This document shows, in pieces, positions 1 to 11,716 of a stretch of 64,000 nt of DNA. Each line of letters opens with the position of its first letter. Position 1 is the stretch's first letter. Under the pieces are notes generated by a model. The model saw nothing but the letters and a program-made list of their open reading frames with translations. It did not search any database and was not told where the DNA came from. Made by a program: the position numbers and the translations under genes. The stretch lies in contig NW_002060965.1 in NCBI RefSeq assembly GCF_000150275.1, forward strand, positions 686,923 through 750,922, given 5' to 3'. The stretch comes from Trichoplax adhaerens (Eukaryota; Placozoa; Uniplacotomia; Trichoplacea; Trichoplacidae).

Positions 1-2357
1 TTTGTACAATTCTTCATGCCTCTTACATGTAAGTACTGTTAATTGCTAAGGTAATTGTGATGAATTTCTTCAATTTTCTTCGACAGCATAACATCTACAA
101 ATTGAATGTCCTCTTCTTAGTAAAATTTGAACAATTCAAGAATCAAATAGCATCAACATCAGTTAATGAAGAGCAAGTCAAGGTTTTATAACTCTTATTA
201 AATGCTATGTTGAATGCATATCACGTACTAAATGAATATATGCTCTTAATAGAGAACCATAATCGGTCTATGCCGTGACATAAGAGGCCTTGGTACAGCT
301 TTTGTCAACAGATCATGTTACATGATGCTGTTCGATTGGTTGTATCTTTTCCATGTCCCTCAGACTACCAAATCAATAATAACCCAATTGTCATGCAATC
401 TAATTACAGCGCATATTCGATATGTTCCTTAACTTGTTTAACAGATATCCCGCATATATGCCTGCTTTAATTCGAGCAGTGGAGTTATGGTATCATGATC
501 CTAGTCTTACAACCCCGGTATTAAAGTTAGTGACTGAAATAGTCCAAAATCGATCTCAAAGATTACAATTTGAAGTATCTTCTCCAAATGGTGTCCTATT
601 ATTCCGGGAAGTTAGCAAAATAATTTGTACTTATGGTAAGTTTGCTACTTTGCTAATACTCTTAATTCTTTCAACCATTTTAATTCTATTGTTTGACGTT
701 AGGTTCCAGAGTATTGTTACTTAATGATATACCGGAAAGACAAATATACGCAATGAAATATCCTTCCTTTCACAATAATAAAATCATCATTTTACACTAA
801 AACATTTTCATTAGATGAAGTTATGTATTATGATCATTGCATTGAAATATTGTATAACAAGTTACAAATAAATTATATGTTCCTTGACGATGTATAAGCT
901 TAAAGGCATTTCTATTTGCTTCAGCATGTTAAAAGCAGCTTTGAGCGGGAACTATGTTAATTTTGGTATATTTAGACTTTATGGCGATGATGCATTTGAC
1001 AATGTATTAGGAATGTTCCTTAGGATGTTATTATCTATACCTTCTCAGGACTTACTGGTATGATATGAAATAGCCAATGATTTATGCATTACTGTATATT
1101 GAGAATTATGATTCTGATGCTGTTGCAAACTCACATTAAGGACTATCCTAAATTGGGGAAAGCCTATTATTCACTTATTGAAGCACTAGCACAAGATCAT
1201 GCGTCTTATATCAATAATCTGGAGCCCAATGTAAGTCATAGTCTCAAATTTGAAATTGATAATTGTATAAATAATTATTTATTGTCAAAAATCCCATCCC
1301 AAAAATGCGATATTACTATTGTATTGTCATAGTGTTAAGTGATTGTCCTAATTGTCCATAATTAAAATTTTAATTCTCCATAGGTCTTACTCGTAATTTT
1401 ATCTACCCTTTCGCAAGGATTTGTTGCACTTGGTACGCAATTACTATAACCAGTTTTTACGTAACATATCAGTCTTTGAATCATTTTTGCTAAGCTAACA
1501 GATCTTTTCGTTTATATAGATGTCAACATTTGTACCTTCTGCTGCTCTGCATTAGACCACTTATTAACTAATTTGTTTAAAGAAATCTCTAAAACTAAAA
1601 AATCAAATAATACATCTCAGGAGCAAAGTTCTTTACTTCGTGTATTAGAGCATAAATCAGAAGTACTTCAGCAGGTATACTATTTAGCAAAGTATTCAAT
1701 TCGATTATGACTTACCCCAACTGATACAGAAAATTTATGTTAATATCCCTTTAGGTATTAGACACTATCTTAAATATAATTATGTTTGAAGATTGTAAAA
1801 ATCAGGTAGGATTGCAATCAATATTCGTATAATTAATTAAAAAAGATCTTATTTTTTGTCTCGACTACCGGTAATAAACTACGCATGATGTTAATGGCTA
1901 ACACTTTTCTTTTAATAGTGGACTATGTCGAGACCTCTGTTAGGATTAATTTTGTTGAATGAAAAGGTAACGATGAGAAAAATAATTAGCTGATTCAATT
2001 GTCAAGATATTTTAATTCGTCATCACTTTATCTTGTAGTACTTTTCCGAACTTACTGCCAACATCATTTCAAGTCAACATGTTAATAAGCAGGAAAAAAT
2101 GTCTTCATGTTTTTCGAGTCTTATGGATGGAGTGGAATTTTCTTTATTTACAAAAAATAGAGAAAGGTAACTGTGCCATTGATTTATCTTGTATTAATAA
2201 CAATCAAACTAGAATAGTCTGGATTTAATTTCTAACTTCATGTGATAGATTTGCACAGAATTTATCCGCATTTCGTCGAGATGTCCATACATTACTTGGT
2301 GCGTCTATTTCGCTTCAGCCTGATAATTCTACCACTGCTAATATGATGACTTCTTAA
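1..2357 (+). CDS. XPO7: Exportin-7, C-terminal part (5' end outside window)
   Basis: Exportin-7 (RanBP16) is an importin-beta-family nuclear transport receptor that moves cargo through nuclear pores with Ran-GTP. The window holds the last 404 residues in 13 exons: 1-28, 121-182, 253-341, 445-635, 703-757, 898-1057, 1141-1230, 1384-1432, 1520-1674, 1755-1805, 1919-1966, 2039-2166 and 2249-2357. Recognisable blocks include [70 protein letters not shown], and the ending NMMTS, close to the vertebrate NDMMS end. Exon phases agree throughout. The intron between 757 and 898 carries U12-type signals (see findings); all others are GT-AG. I reject an earlier acceptor for the second exon because it gives a stop codon. 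The assignment is secure; XPO7 versus its paralogue RANBP17 is not resolved. Confidence 0.95.
758..897 (+). other. Probable U12-type intron in XPO7
   Basis: The 5' splice site reads ATATCCTT at 758-765, the minor-spliceosome consensus. TTCCTTGAC at 880-888 matches the U12 branch-point consensus TTCCTTRAC and lies about 10 bases from the 3' end. Joining 757 to 898 restores the reading frame (...[12 protein letters not shown]...). The ends are then AT...AA; moving the junction one base gives TA...AG. Confidence 0.8.
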
Positions 2358-4341
2358 TGTGGAAGATATTAGTGTCGACATTCTCAACGAATAACTTTAA
2401 GAGATTACTACTATCGGCAGTTTAGTAGTATTGCTTGATGTTTATGATTATTGAAACTATAAAAAGTTTTATTGATGACTATGTATTAAATTTTTTGTAT
2501 AAGATGAGGAACTCTCATTGATGCTCTAATTCTAAATTCATGAATTACTTTTGTTGAAAATGCACCTCAAAGCTGGAATAGGTAACACTTTACATGCAAG
2601 TTGTTCGTTCTAAGTTTTCTGTTAGATAGGAATAGGTATTACCGTATTTCACATCAAAACATGGTAAATATTGAGTTGAACAGTTGCATAATGCGTACCT
2701 TATATTAATATTTGTTGAAGCATTTTTGATGCTATTTTCATATCTGTTTGCATATGTATGTTTCCTACCGATTAACCCGATGATGATATTACGAGTAAAC
2801 AACCAGTTTGATAATTTATAGTTGATAAAATTTTGTACGACATTAGTCCGATTAAAAAATTTTGATAAATTCCTATTCCAGCTTCGATACTCTTTATCAT
2901 TACCTGCTTTATGTACAAATAGTACTACATTCTATTCTGCCGTATTATCTCATTGTATATAACCTTTGATGTTTATCGAAATGTTACTTAGAGAATTTAA
3001 TCCTGGTATTAAAGTATTTGGTGAGCTAACGTAGTCTACTCCTTTGATGCATGATGACTTTTCAGTTGTTGAAATTACATTTTATGAGCCTAAAATTAAA
3101 GTTACTCGTACGTATTTTAAAACATTCAGACTGTACTATTTACGTTCATGTTTTGGTGTAATACGAACTATTTTGCCTACCATCGTAATTGATTATCTGA
3201 AACATTAATAATAATTATAATAACAATAACAATACCAGACAAGTTAAATGCAATATTGATGGATGTAAGATAGAATGTGTGCGGCTTGTTGTGAGTACAT
3301 TGCATGTAATTTACAAAATTTTTATTGTTAATATCAAAATAAAGTATTAGATGATCGGTATTTTCAAGGATTGTTATTAGTAGGAAAGGCGACAGATTCG
3401 GGCTGGTTAGTAATGGCCAGCAGGAATTTAATAATTATTTTGCAATGCTGTGTAATACTCTACTCTACTGAGAGTTTATCAATGCTCTAAAGTTATTTTC
3501 ATTGGATACTTTTAGTGAGAGATGAGTATTTTTTCGAGTATTCTTATTGTACAACTAGTTTTAGTTTTCGTCTCTCGAGTCAATTGCAGTCACTTCACGA
3601 CTACATCATTGGTTTTGGGATTTGACTAACCCTATAAGTATCATATATATTTTACAGTCCATTCTATATGGCGTTAACTTATAGCAAGTAGAAAAGGTCG
3701 CAAAGACTGTATTTACCTTATTTTACTAGTTCAATATTATATCACTGTCCATTATTAGTATGCACGTCATAGTGTAATGTACAGTGAGTGCTACTCATTT
3801 CGAGTGGGATTATACAGCGAAAAATATTGGTCTCTTACGGTAATCAAGCAATAAGAAGTAACAAAATAGAGCTTTGGTAGAAGAGGAATGTATCCAAAGA
3901 ATACAATAAGATAGCAAGCGAGAGAAGAATCTGCTGAGCCATGGACAAAAATCCGGGGTTGGACTTGTAGTAGTCCATGTTCAATAATTCGTCATTTGTT
4001 ATAGAGACGGGTGGACGGACAACCCGTGATATATCATGAAGTGGCCGTTGCTATATTGCTAAAGCGTCTAAGGGGTCATACTAGATATTAGCAGGTGTTT
4101 AAGTGCCGTAATAGGCTAATATTGGTAGAACATAAGAACATCTATAGTATACTATAGTTTAGTAAATTACCTGCGCAGAGCAGAATATCATTGTCGCGGC
4201 CAAATCAAGGGAATCGCTTAGCGACTGCTAGCTGTTCATCATTTATCACGACAATTAGCACTTTCAGCAGTAGCTTTCAATCTAAGAAGTGTTTACAAGG
4301 TGAAGGAAATCTAATTAGGAACAATCTCAAGAAAAAGAATC
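2358..4341. other. Intergenic region between XPO7 and MED28
   Basis: This holds the XPO7 3' flank and the MED28 upstream region. I see no exon in either strand. A candidate poly(A) signal AATAAA is at 3338-3343, almost 1 kb after the XPO7 stop, so its link to XPO7 is uncertain. A 13-base inverted pair (AAGCTGGAATAGG at about 2571 and its complement at about 2872) encloses a 290-base AT-rich stretch. Short open frames here have no recognisable family signature. Confidence 0.6.
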
Positions 4342-5679
4342 ATGTCCGAAAATTTAATAGACCAATTGGAGGACAATCTTAAAGTAGAATTGCTATTCTT
4401 TTGTCTTCCTGCTACTTTTCATCTACTGATTTTTAATTAAAATTTTTGTTCTCTTTTTCTCAAGGATTGTGTAAACTGCATAGGTAAAAAATTAGGCGAA
4501 GAAGGTAAGCTACAGAATCTTATTGATAATCTTGCATGTGAACAGCAAGCATATTGCGGTTGTATGTACATTATATTGTACGATTATAATAGCTGGAGAG
4601 ATAAATATGCAGCCTAAGCCACGGAAACCTACTGTGCACTGTTGTAGTTGATTTTATAATTTCATGTGACGATTCCTTTGCTGTAATAGAATTCCATTCA
4701 ACAAGTAATAATCTTATATACAACTTGCTAACTGCCCTAAAGAATGAATACTTATCCAGAATAGTAAAATCATTCATACTAATTAACGATAGATGTAGAC
4801 GGAGAGGCTAAAAGCATACATATGACTATTTTAATCTTAAATGGATTACGGACATCTTTAGCTTAGAATGCAGTCTTACTATTGACTTTGATCGACATCC
4901 ATTTCCTACTTGTAGTCATGCAGCGCTACTATTTAAAACTTAAATGTTCAACATTTGTCAAATATTATTCTGTACTTACTGTAGTCAATACAGTATTAGC
5001 AAAAAAACGGATATGTATCTAGTATCTACAGTACTGTACTTGTCATGTAGGATGCGATTTATTTCGTCGATACAATACGGTATACTCTTATGCTTTTTTA
5101 AAAATAGCTTAGGCACAAACCACCTTCTTAATCTTTAGTCTTAGTATACAGCTAAAGAGGTATCCGTATTGATCTGTAACTATGGATTGCATAGAACTAG
5201 TATGTAAATCCTATTTCATTGCACTAATCGCACATCTAGCCACGAACTGCTACTGCACATCCTTCAGTTTTTGTGTAAACAACCAACGCCGTTGATGCAG
5301 AACGACCGTCATGCTAATATTGAATCTTTCTTAAACTTTAGATCTTAAAGTAGTGACCGATAAGTTCATAGAATGCTCACAACGAGTAGAAGACTACTTT
5401 CTTAAATATGGCATAACGCAGAATAAAGTCAAAAACATTACTTATGGCGTAAGTATCCTCAATGGCTTATCCCTATCAACTAACTATAGCACCTAGTTCG
5501 ATCCTGCATTGATGGAACTAATTGATTATCTGTCTTTGCATTTTTAGGATGTAGCACAACTTAAAGATGAACTTGAGAGAAAGGAGTTACTACTGAAACG
5601 TAATTTAGATAAATTAACTGAATATCAGTCTACATTAGATCAGTTGCATCAACAAGATCTAACTAAATGGAAAGAATAG
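4342..5679 (+). CDS. MED28: Mediator complex subunit 28
   Basis: MED28 is a small subunit of the Mediator head module, linking RNA polymerase II to transcription factors in the nucleus. Four exons, 4342-4383, 4465-4504, 5342-5448 and 5548-5679, join in phase to give 106 residues. The protein begins MSENLIDQLEDNL, matching the family's LVDELE start, and continues with DCVNCIGKKLG, FIECSQRVEDYFL, and a C-terminal coiled coil with DVAQLKDELERKELLLKRN. The family pattern of a DELE helix, a C...QR...FF helix, then D(V)xxLxxELxRK is present. It lacks the Pro-rich N-terminus and C-terminal tail of the human protein (178 residues). A larger frame at 4191-4382 overlaps exon 1 out of phase and is a shadow. 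The third intron is 99 bases, the second over 800. Confidence 0.9.
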
Positions 5680-6351
5680 CCATAAAATACTGTTTCTTTA
5701 TTTGAAATATCTTTTACAAATACATCTGTACGTAAATATATATATATAGTACAAATGTTCTTTAATATTTCTTGACTTGAAACTACGATGTTTCAATCGA
5801 TTTTGTATTGATAACGCGTTGCATTTTTCTATTAATAATTATAATTAATATCATAGTATGATATTCTACATAAGGATTAATACATTAGAATCTAACATAA
5901 ATCAGGTATTGATGATAGATTTATAGTACAAACGTAATTTTTTTCGGTACATGAGTTAAATAGCATGATTGCGAGCGTAAAAGTGTAACAAGAAAGGATT
6001 GTATATGACCGTACCAGAGTAAACATGTTCCTATAACTAATGTACAAAAAAGTTGTCAAGTCTAAAATTATACCATTACAATGATATCGTAACATTTAAT
6101 ATAATTAATTTTTAAAAAGTTATCTGCACATAAATTTAGCATTATGCAAGCAATTCCCAAATTTTCGTCCAAAACAAGGTTTACTTATCTTACTACGATT
6201 TTTCCTATTGTACAGCTGTACATTGTATTTGCTGTGACACAGCCCATGTTTTCAATGATTAATCAATCAATAAATCAGCATTAGTTTGCTACGGTAAATG
6301 TTTGTTTGTATAGTACAACTTACCACTGTTTGCTAGAAAACTATGAATATT
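5680..6351. other. Convergent intergenic space, MED28 / REEP 3' flanks
   Basis: This is AT-rich sequence between the stops of two convergent genes. It must hold both 3' UTRs. I see no extra gene, RNA or clear repeat. Confidence 0.6.
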
Positions 6352-8697
6352 TCAATATTTCAGGTAATCTTGTAACTTAGAGCTAAATTCTTCGTCAAAT
6401 TGTGGCATATATTCAGAGATAGTATTAATGTCCTGCCGCTTTAATCTTCCTTCATCAGCTGTTGCAGTAACAAGTTGTCTCTGTCTAGATTGGCTTCGGG
6501 TGACAATACCATACTACAAAAAATAGAAACTATTACGGTATATATCTGCTACTATAGCTAAAATACAGCACTGTAAGTCATACTCTATACAGTACCTTAA
6601 TCATTTAACATTTAACTATGGTGAATCAATATCTACCTGGCTTCCTACGCTCGTATTCGAAGAAACATCAGATTGTAGATTGTAGCTTAAGTCTAACTGA
6701 CTTCGACTAGTTGAAATATCTTGCGAGGATATTTCTAGACTGGCATCGGAATCATCGTATCCTCTATTATCAACATTTCTAAATGCATCTTGTAACAGTG
6801 CTCTCTGCTCTCCATCTAATTGCGATAATTGGCCATTATCTGATTCTAATCGTTTACTAGCATCATACCCCTGAGTTTGGTAAACTTCACGGACAACATG
6901 ATCAACATTATCCTGAGTTTGGTAAACTTCACGGACAACATGATCAACATTATCTCGAGTAACTATTTCTTGTTTGATCTCTGGCTGACCTAGTGTATTG
7001 TATAAAATTATTTCGCTGAATATATTATGCTATCATACATGAATGCATAAACCATTGCTCATATTTTATACTATTAATGATAGGAATAACAACTTTAATA
7101 TATGTTTGTTAATACCTTGTTTATCTTGATTTGAGGACGTTACATTGGCCGATGCATTATTATCAACATTTGTACTTGGTGGTGGCAACTGCTGAACGTT
7201 GCGCGCTGCAACAATATTTTGTCCATTCTAAGCGTTACAAAGCGTTGCATACGAAAAAAGGAAAAAGATATCCTTAATACATTACAGTACAAGCATCGCA
7301 GTCCATACGTATTCATTGAAAAAGTTGTTTTGATAAAAATGTGCCAGTAGCTTACATTGAGAATACTTTGAACAAGTGTTCTAGCAGCCATAGTCACACC
7401 GTTTCTACTAACATCAAGTATTGAACTATATATCTTGTCTTTGTATTGTTTGATGAGTTCATCTATCTCCTGAAAATTGAAATTCAATAAGGTTATCAAC
7501 GTAAGCGGGCCATCTACTCATAAACTGTTTATTGCCACACAAAATCTATCAAAATAAATGTAGTGCAATTCACTTGCATGTAGTCTGCTTATATAAGCTA
7601 CGATTGAATTTAAGTTTTATCTTAACAGGTAACGTGTTTATGAAGTGGCAATTACTCTATTTCGTAGTACTGGCTGCTATTACCATTATACTGTTGGACG
7701 TAGAACATCATGAAATGTTCATTATTGTCTTACAGCTAAGTACAGTATTTATGATCTCATAAAGAGTCCTATTTAAGGATTATGAGGCGAACAAACCTCT
7801 TCATGGGCCATCAAATTAGGGTGAATGAACTTCCTATATAATATGCTCGTACCCTATACAATAGAAGAAATAAATTATATTGAATGGAAGATGTACGCCC
7901 AACTGTATTCTTGATTACGATTCCAAGTTGAGCCTATCGTAAGAATACCAGTCGTCATGGAACGCTTACATTTGTTGCCGGTAATAGCAGCCATAAGAAA
8001 AAGAGAATTTTGGCTTCTTGGTATAACGGAAACCACCTGAATTCAAGAATGGACAAGAATATAAAAATTTCTTTAATAGACTATCAACAGTAAATAGTAA
8101 CAGCTATAAGCCTACAACCAAATTACCAGCCAATTAAAAGATCAGCTATCGTTTCAGCCACAGTGTAAAATGCGAAACTAATCCAGTACATCATCCATTT
8201 TACCTATGTATAACATGACAAGACTAACGTTAATACAGTACGCTGATCATTGTACTATCAATTAGCTTGACTTACATATTCACGTGGATTACGTGTCTTG
8301 ACAGCTTTAAACGAGCGGTAAGCTGGATAGAGAACACCAGCTATAAGACTGATGAAAATTGTCGAGAAAAAGAAATTGAGAAAATTGCCTTTCCAACTAA
8401 CTTCATTTTTGTTTACGTCTTCAAGGCCAAATCAAGAGTTTAGACAATAGGTCGACAGTACTGTTTTCGACACTAAAGAAGCATTTCCTAGTCACTGACT
8501 ATAGAGCGTTGGAAAGTACTGTGACAGCTTATAGTATATCTGTCTACTAGCGCATGACATCATATTTGACGACGACAACCGTTCAAGAAAAAAATGACTC
8601 TCAAAGGACATTTATAAAATATAATATCAACAACGAACTAGTTGACTAATCCTAGTCCAACTTACATGATAAGCTTGGATAAAAATTGTGTAATCAT
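6352..8697 (-). CDS. Receptor expression-enhancing protein, REEP1-4 type (TB2/DP1/HVA22 family)
   Basis: This family inserts hairpin helices that bend and shape tubular ER; REEP1-4 members also bind microtubules through their tails. Nine exons, in gene order 8666-8697, 8276-8348, 8127-8203, 7970-8036, 7797-7853, 7356-7469, 7116-7227, 6637-6989 and 6352-6513, join in phase to give 348 residues. The start MITQFLSKLIILIAGVLYPA aligns with the REEP1 start. Then come [49 protein letters not shown], a short exon with YRKFIHPNL, and EIDELIKQYKDKIY (the 14-3-3-like REEP block). From about residue 145 on the tail is polar, Asn/Gln/Asp-rich and poorly conserved. It contains an exact 14-residue tandem duplication. 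The junction of exons 3 and 4 gives WW where other family members have one W. Which REEP1-4 orthologue it is cannot be told. Confidence 0.92.
6871..6954 (-). repeat. Exact 42-bp in-frame tandem duplication in REEP exon 8
   Basis: The 42-base unit at 6871-6912 is repeated without a mismatch at 6913-6954. It encodes the 14-residue unit DNVDHVVREVYQTQ twice in the polar REEP tail. Perfect identity suggests a recent or polymorphic event. Confidence 0.95.
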
Positions 8698-9842
8698 AAT
8701 CACATGAAACTTGCTAATTTCTTGGTTACTCTATGGAATAATATTGGGTTGGCGTAGCAAACTGATTGAAAAATTGAGTGGTAGAATAAGCCGTTAAGAA
8801 GGAAAACTTCCTTTTCTGAAAGGTGAAGGCGCCGGCGCAGTTGATGTCGTCAGTACAGTACAGTACAGTACTGTACAACGATCACACAGTGCAGTACCAG
8901 TACAGTACCATACAATGTGAAGTACTGTAGTTTACAGTGTAAGGTAGTGTACTGTACTGTACGATGGTACAGTACAATGTCAATCCCTGTGGTCAACCCC
9001 CCCCCAATGGTGTTGAATGTACTCCTAATCTCCTACTCACTTTAAGAAGGAGCTTATTGGAATGTGAGGACATTTATTGTCAATAATGAACCTTACAAAC
9101 ACATTTACTAAACTGAACAGTGCCTGTAAGTATAAAACATGGTAGAACAGATAGTAATAATGCTGATCTTTATTTTGACTCAAAAATCGGAAAAGAAAAT
9201 AAAACGGTGACTGCAGTCGTCTGTAGTCCATGTGTTGAAATACACCCGGTGCTTCTTCATTCATAATGTAGAGTACACTACTGTACTGTATACCGCACCT
9301 AGGTGGCGCGTATTCTAGTCCGTCAAAACGGCCGAATTTAGAATATCTGTTGGACGTTGCGTAAATTCGTCTTGCACCAGTACTAAAAGTGCGTAAATTG
9401 ACAAAATTTTTAAATATTTAATGATAGAAATTATCGGTGTGTAATAGTCAACATCTCAGTTGAGAGGGGGCAAGCAATGATCAAACAACCTTTGCTATAC
9501 AATACTCGTATGGTCTACTGTACTGTACTTGCACAAAGGTAAAGCGGCTCCATACATTTACCCCTACTGTACTGTATACTCAGAGTATAGTATACTGTAT
9601 TATTTTTAGGTTCTCCTGTAGACAGTATAGCCGTTTCTGCAGTGGCCATGAATTAATAAACTAAATTCTAAATTGAAAGTTAATGGTAGCAGTAAATCTC
9701 GAAAGCATAATAGCTGACTTTACCCGAAAAATGATACTTGTAGCCAAGTTGTAGCTACAGTATAGTAACAATATCTATTACTGAATGGTAGCCTTGTACT
9801 GTACAGTACTTCTAAATCGCCCTACTGTATTATTAGGATATC
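8698..9842. promoter_or_regulatory. Divergent intergenic region, REEP and THG1 upstream sequences
   Basis: Both flanking genes point outward from here, so the region must contain two promoters. No TATA or named factor site can be assigned. It is marked by dense CAGTAC/GTACTG words at about 8851-8980 and further copies at 9270-9290, 9510-9600 and 9797-9810. An open frame at 9037-9264 on the minus strand has no recognised similarity. Confidence 0.5.
8851..8980. repeat. CAGTAC/GTACTG palindromic repeat cluster
   Basis: Head-to-tail and inverted CAGTA/TACTG units read as CAGTACAGTACAGTACTGTAC and variants. The array is nearly its own reverse complement and could fold. The same word recurs in most intergenic spaces of the window. 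Confidence 0.85.
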
Positions 9843-11627
9843 ATGGCCAAGAGCAGATATGAATACGTCAAGCTATTCGAACAAGCTGATCAATGCTTGC
9901 GAAATTGCTGGATAGTTGTACGTCTTGATGGAAGATGCTTTCACAAGTAGGTCTGAAATCGATGCTACTCGACTGACAAGTACGAGCTTAGGCTTGCTAC
10001 TACATATACAGGACACACTAAAAGGCTCTGTTATCTTGATTCTGACCCAGGTTCTCCTCCCAACACCGATTTAAGAAACCCAATGATGATCGAGCTCTCA
10101 ATTTAATGAATCACTGTGGAAAAGCGGTCATGAAAGAATTCCCCGATATTATCTTGGGTTATGGCCAAAGTGATGAGTTTAGGTTAAAGGCATGATTCAA
10201 TCCGTTATGTACAAATATGACTCTACGTATTAACGAATGATATACTCGTAAACCTTGATTCATTTAATAGCTTCATTTTCAAGAAAAGTTGTAACTTATT
10301 TGGTCGCCGAGCAAGGTAACTCCAAAATAAATTGCAAAGTCTACATTGCGTCTGTAACTGTTATGCATCATTTAATTTGTCGCATCAGTGAATCAACAAT
10401 ATGCCATATCTAAATGGGAATTAGCTTAATCGATATCCCCCAAAATAATACGATGTACAGTATTGCAATAGCCATAATACAATAATTATTTATTGTTATT
10501 ATTATTATTATTATGCATCACCAGTCTATTGAAATTGTTACTTGCACTCAGTAATTAGAATCGCGCCCTGCTATTACTAGATATCGTAAAGTGAAACGTA
10601 AATTATGTTCCTGCCACTTTACCACTCACATATCCTTCAACATTAGTGCCCAATTCTTGCTTACTTTCTATTGCTTTCCATCATTTTAGCAAATTAATGA
10701 CAAATGTTACGTCTCTATTCTCATCATCCTACGTCTTTTATTGGAAGAATTATTTTAACGACATTTTGCAATATCCTCCAACTTTTGATGGACGAGTGGT
10801 ATTGTATCCTTCCGATAAAAATCTTCGAGATTACTTAAGTTGGAGACAGGCAGATTGTTAGTTTTTCTTAGTCGTCCATATCAATCCTTAAACATTAATA
10901 CCATCTTAATCAATTTCAACCTCTCATCCTTTAGGCCATATTAACAATTTGTATAATACTTCCTTTTGGGCTCTTGTACAACAAGGACAATATTCATTAC
11001 CTGATGCTGAGAAAAAACTATGTGTACGCAATACAGTATTTACTCTACAGTCAACAACGAACGAAACGGATTTATAAATTTATCCTGCTTAAAAATATTT
11101 AGGGAACGGATTCCGGCGATAAAAATGAACTATTATTTAGCCAATTTCAGATCAACTACGATAAAGAACCTGCAATATTTAGGAAGGGGTCAATTTTATT
11201 ATGGAAGGAGGTCAGTTAATATGATTCAGGACTATACATTACAACTATCTATGGCATTCTTTATCTGTAAATCATAAAACACTAAATATACTATCAATAC
11301 AATTTTCTTACGAGCTACATTCATTGTCCTGTATTTTATACTATTACGTATCGTCAGATCCGTATTACAGAGTTTAACATGATGTATCAAATTATATTAC
11401 AAGATTTACAGTTAACCGAATGCAACAAATTTGCAACCTTAATATCGTTACTAACAATTTGCATAACATCTTAGATTGAAGAAAATATATTAAAGGAATG
11501 CAAAAGTAGCAATTCTGAAGATGCTGAGTATAAGAACGTTGTCCGCAAGAGAAAAGATGTAGTTGTAGAGCATGTAGACATAATTGGCGATAATTTTTGG
11601 ACTGGAAATTCTCAATTATTATCATAA
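9843..11627 (+). CDS. THG1L: tRNA-His guanylyltransferase (Thg1)
   Basis: Thg1 adds the extra G at position -1 of tRNA-His by 3'-to-5' nucleotide addition, the identity element for histidyl-tRNA synthetase. Seven exons, 9843-9946, 10051-10182, 10271-10315, 10690-10856, 10935-11023, 11103-11210 and 11475-11627, join in phase to give 265 residues. The start [10 protein letters not shown] matches the family. Metal-binding and catalytic motifs are visible: [12 protein letters not shown] (Asp in the first motif), LGYGQSDEF (Asp-Glu pair), [30 protein letters not shown] (conserved HINNLYNT), and FRKGS. The C-terminal exon keeps IIGDNFW. Human THG1L has 298 residues, part of the excess being an N-terminal targeting extension. 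A poly(A) signal AATAAA lies at 11655-11660, 28 bases after the stop. Confidence 0.95.
10496..10513. repeat. (TTA)6 microsatellite in THG1 intron 3
   Basis: A simple trinucleotide run of TTA lies in the 374-base intron between 10315 and 10690. Confidence 0.85.
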
Positions 11628-11716
11628 TAAGTGCATTTGAACGTTTTGCATTAAAATAAAATAAAATATATGAATAGCAATCTTTTTACGGGTATGTCAT
11701 TTATCATTCCTCGCAC

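Noticed and set aside
2571-2884. 13-base inverted pair around an AT-rich segment
   Set aside because: The arms are short for a 290-base spacing and could arise by chance; no target-site duplication is clear.
4191-4382. 63-codon plus-strand frame over MED28 exon 1
   Set aside because: The MED28 start at 4342 in another frame matches the family and splices in phase; the longer frame is a shadow.
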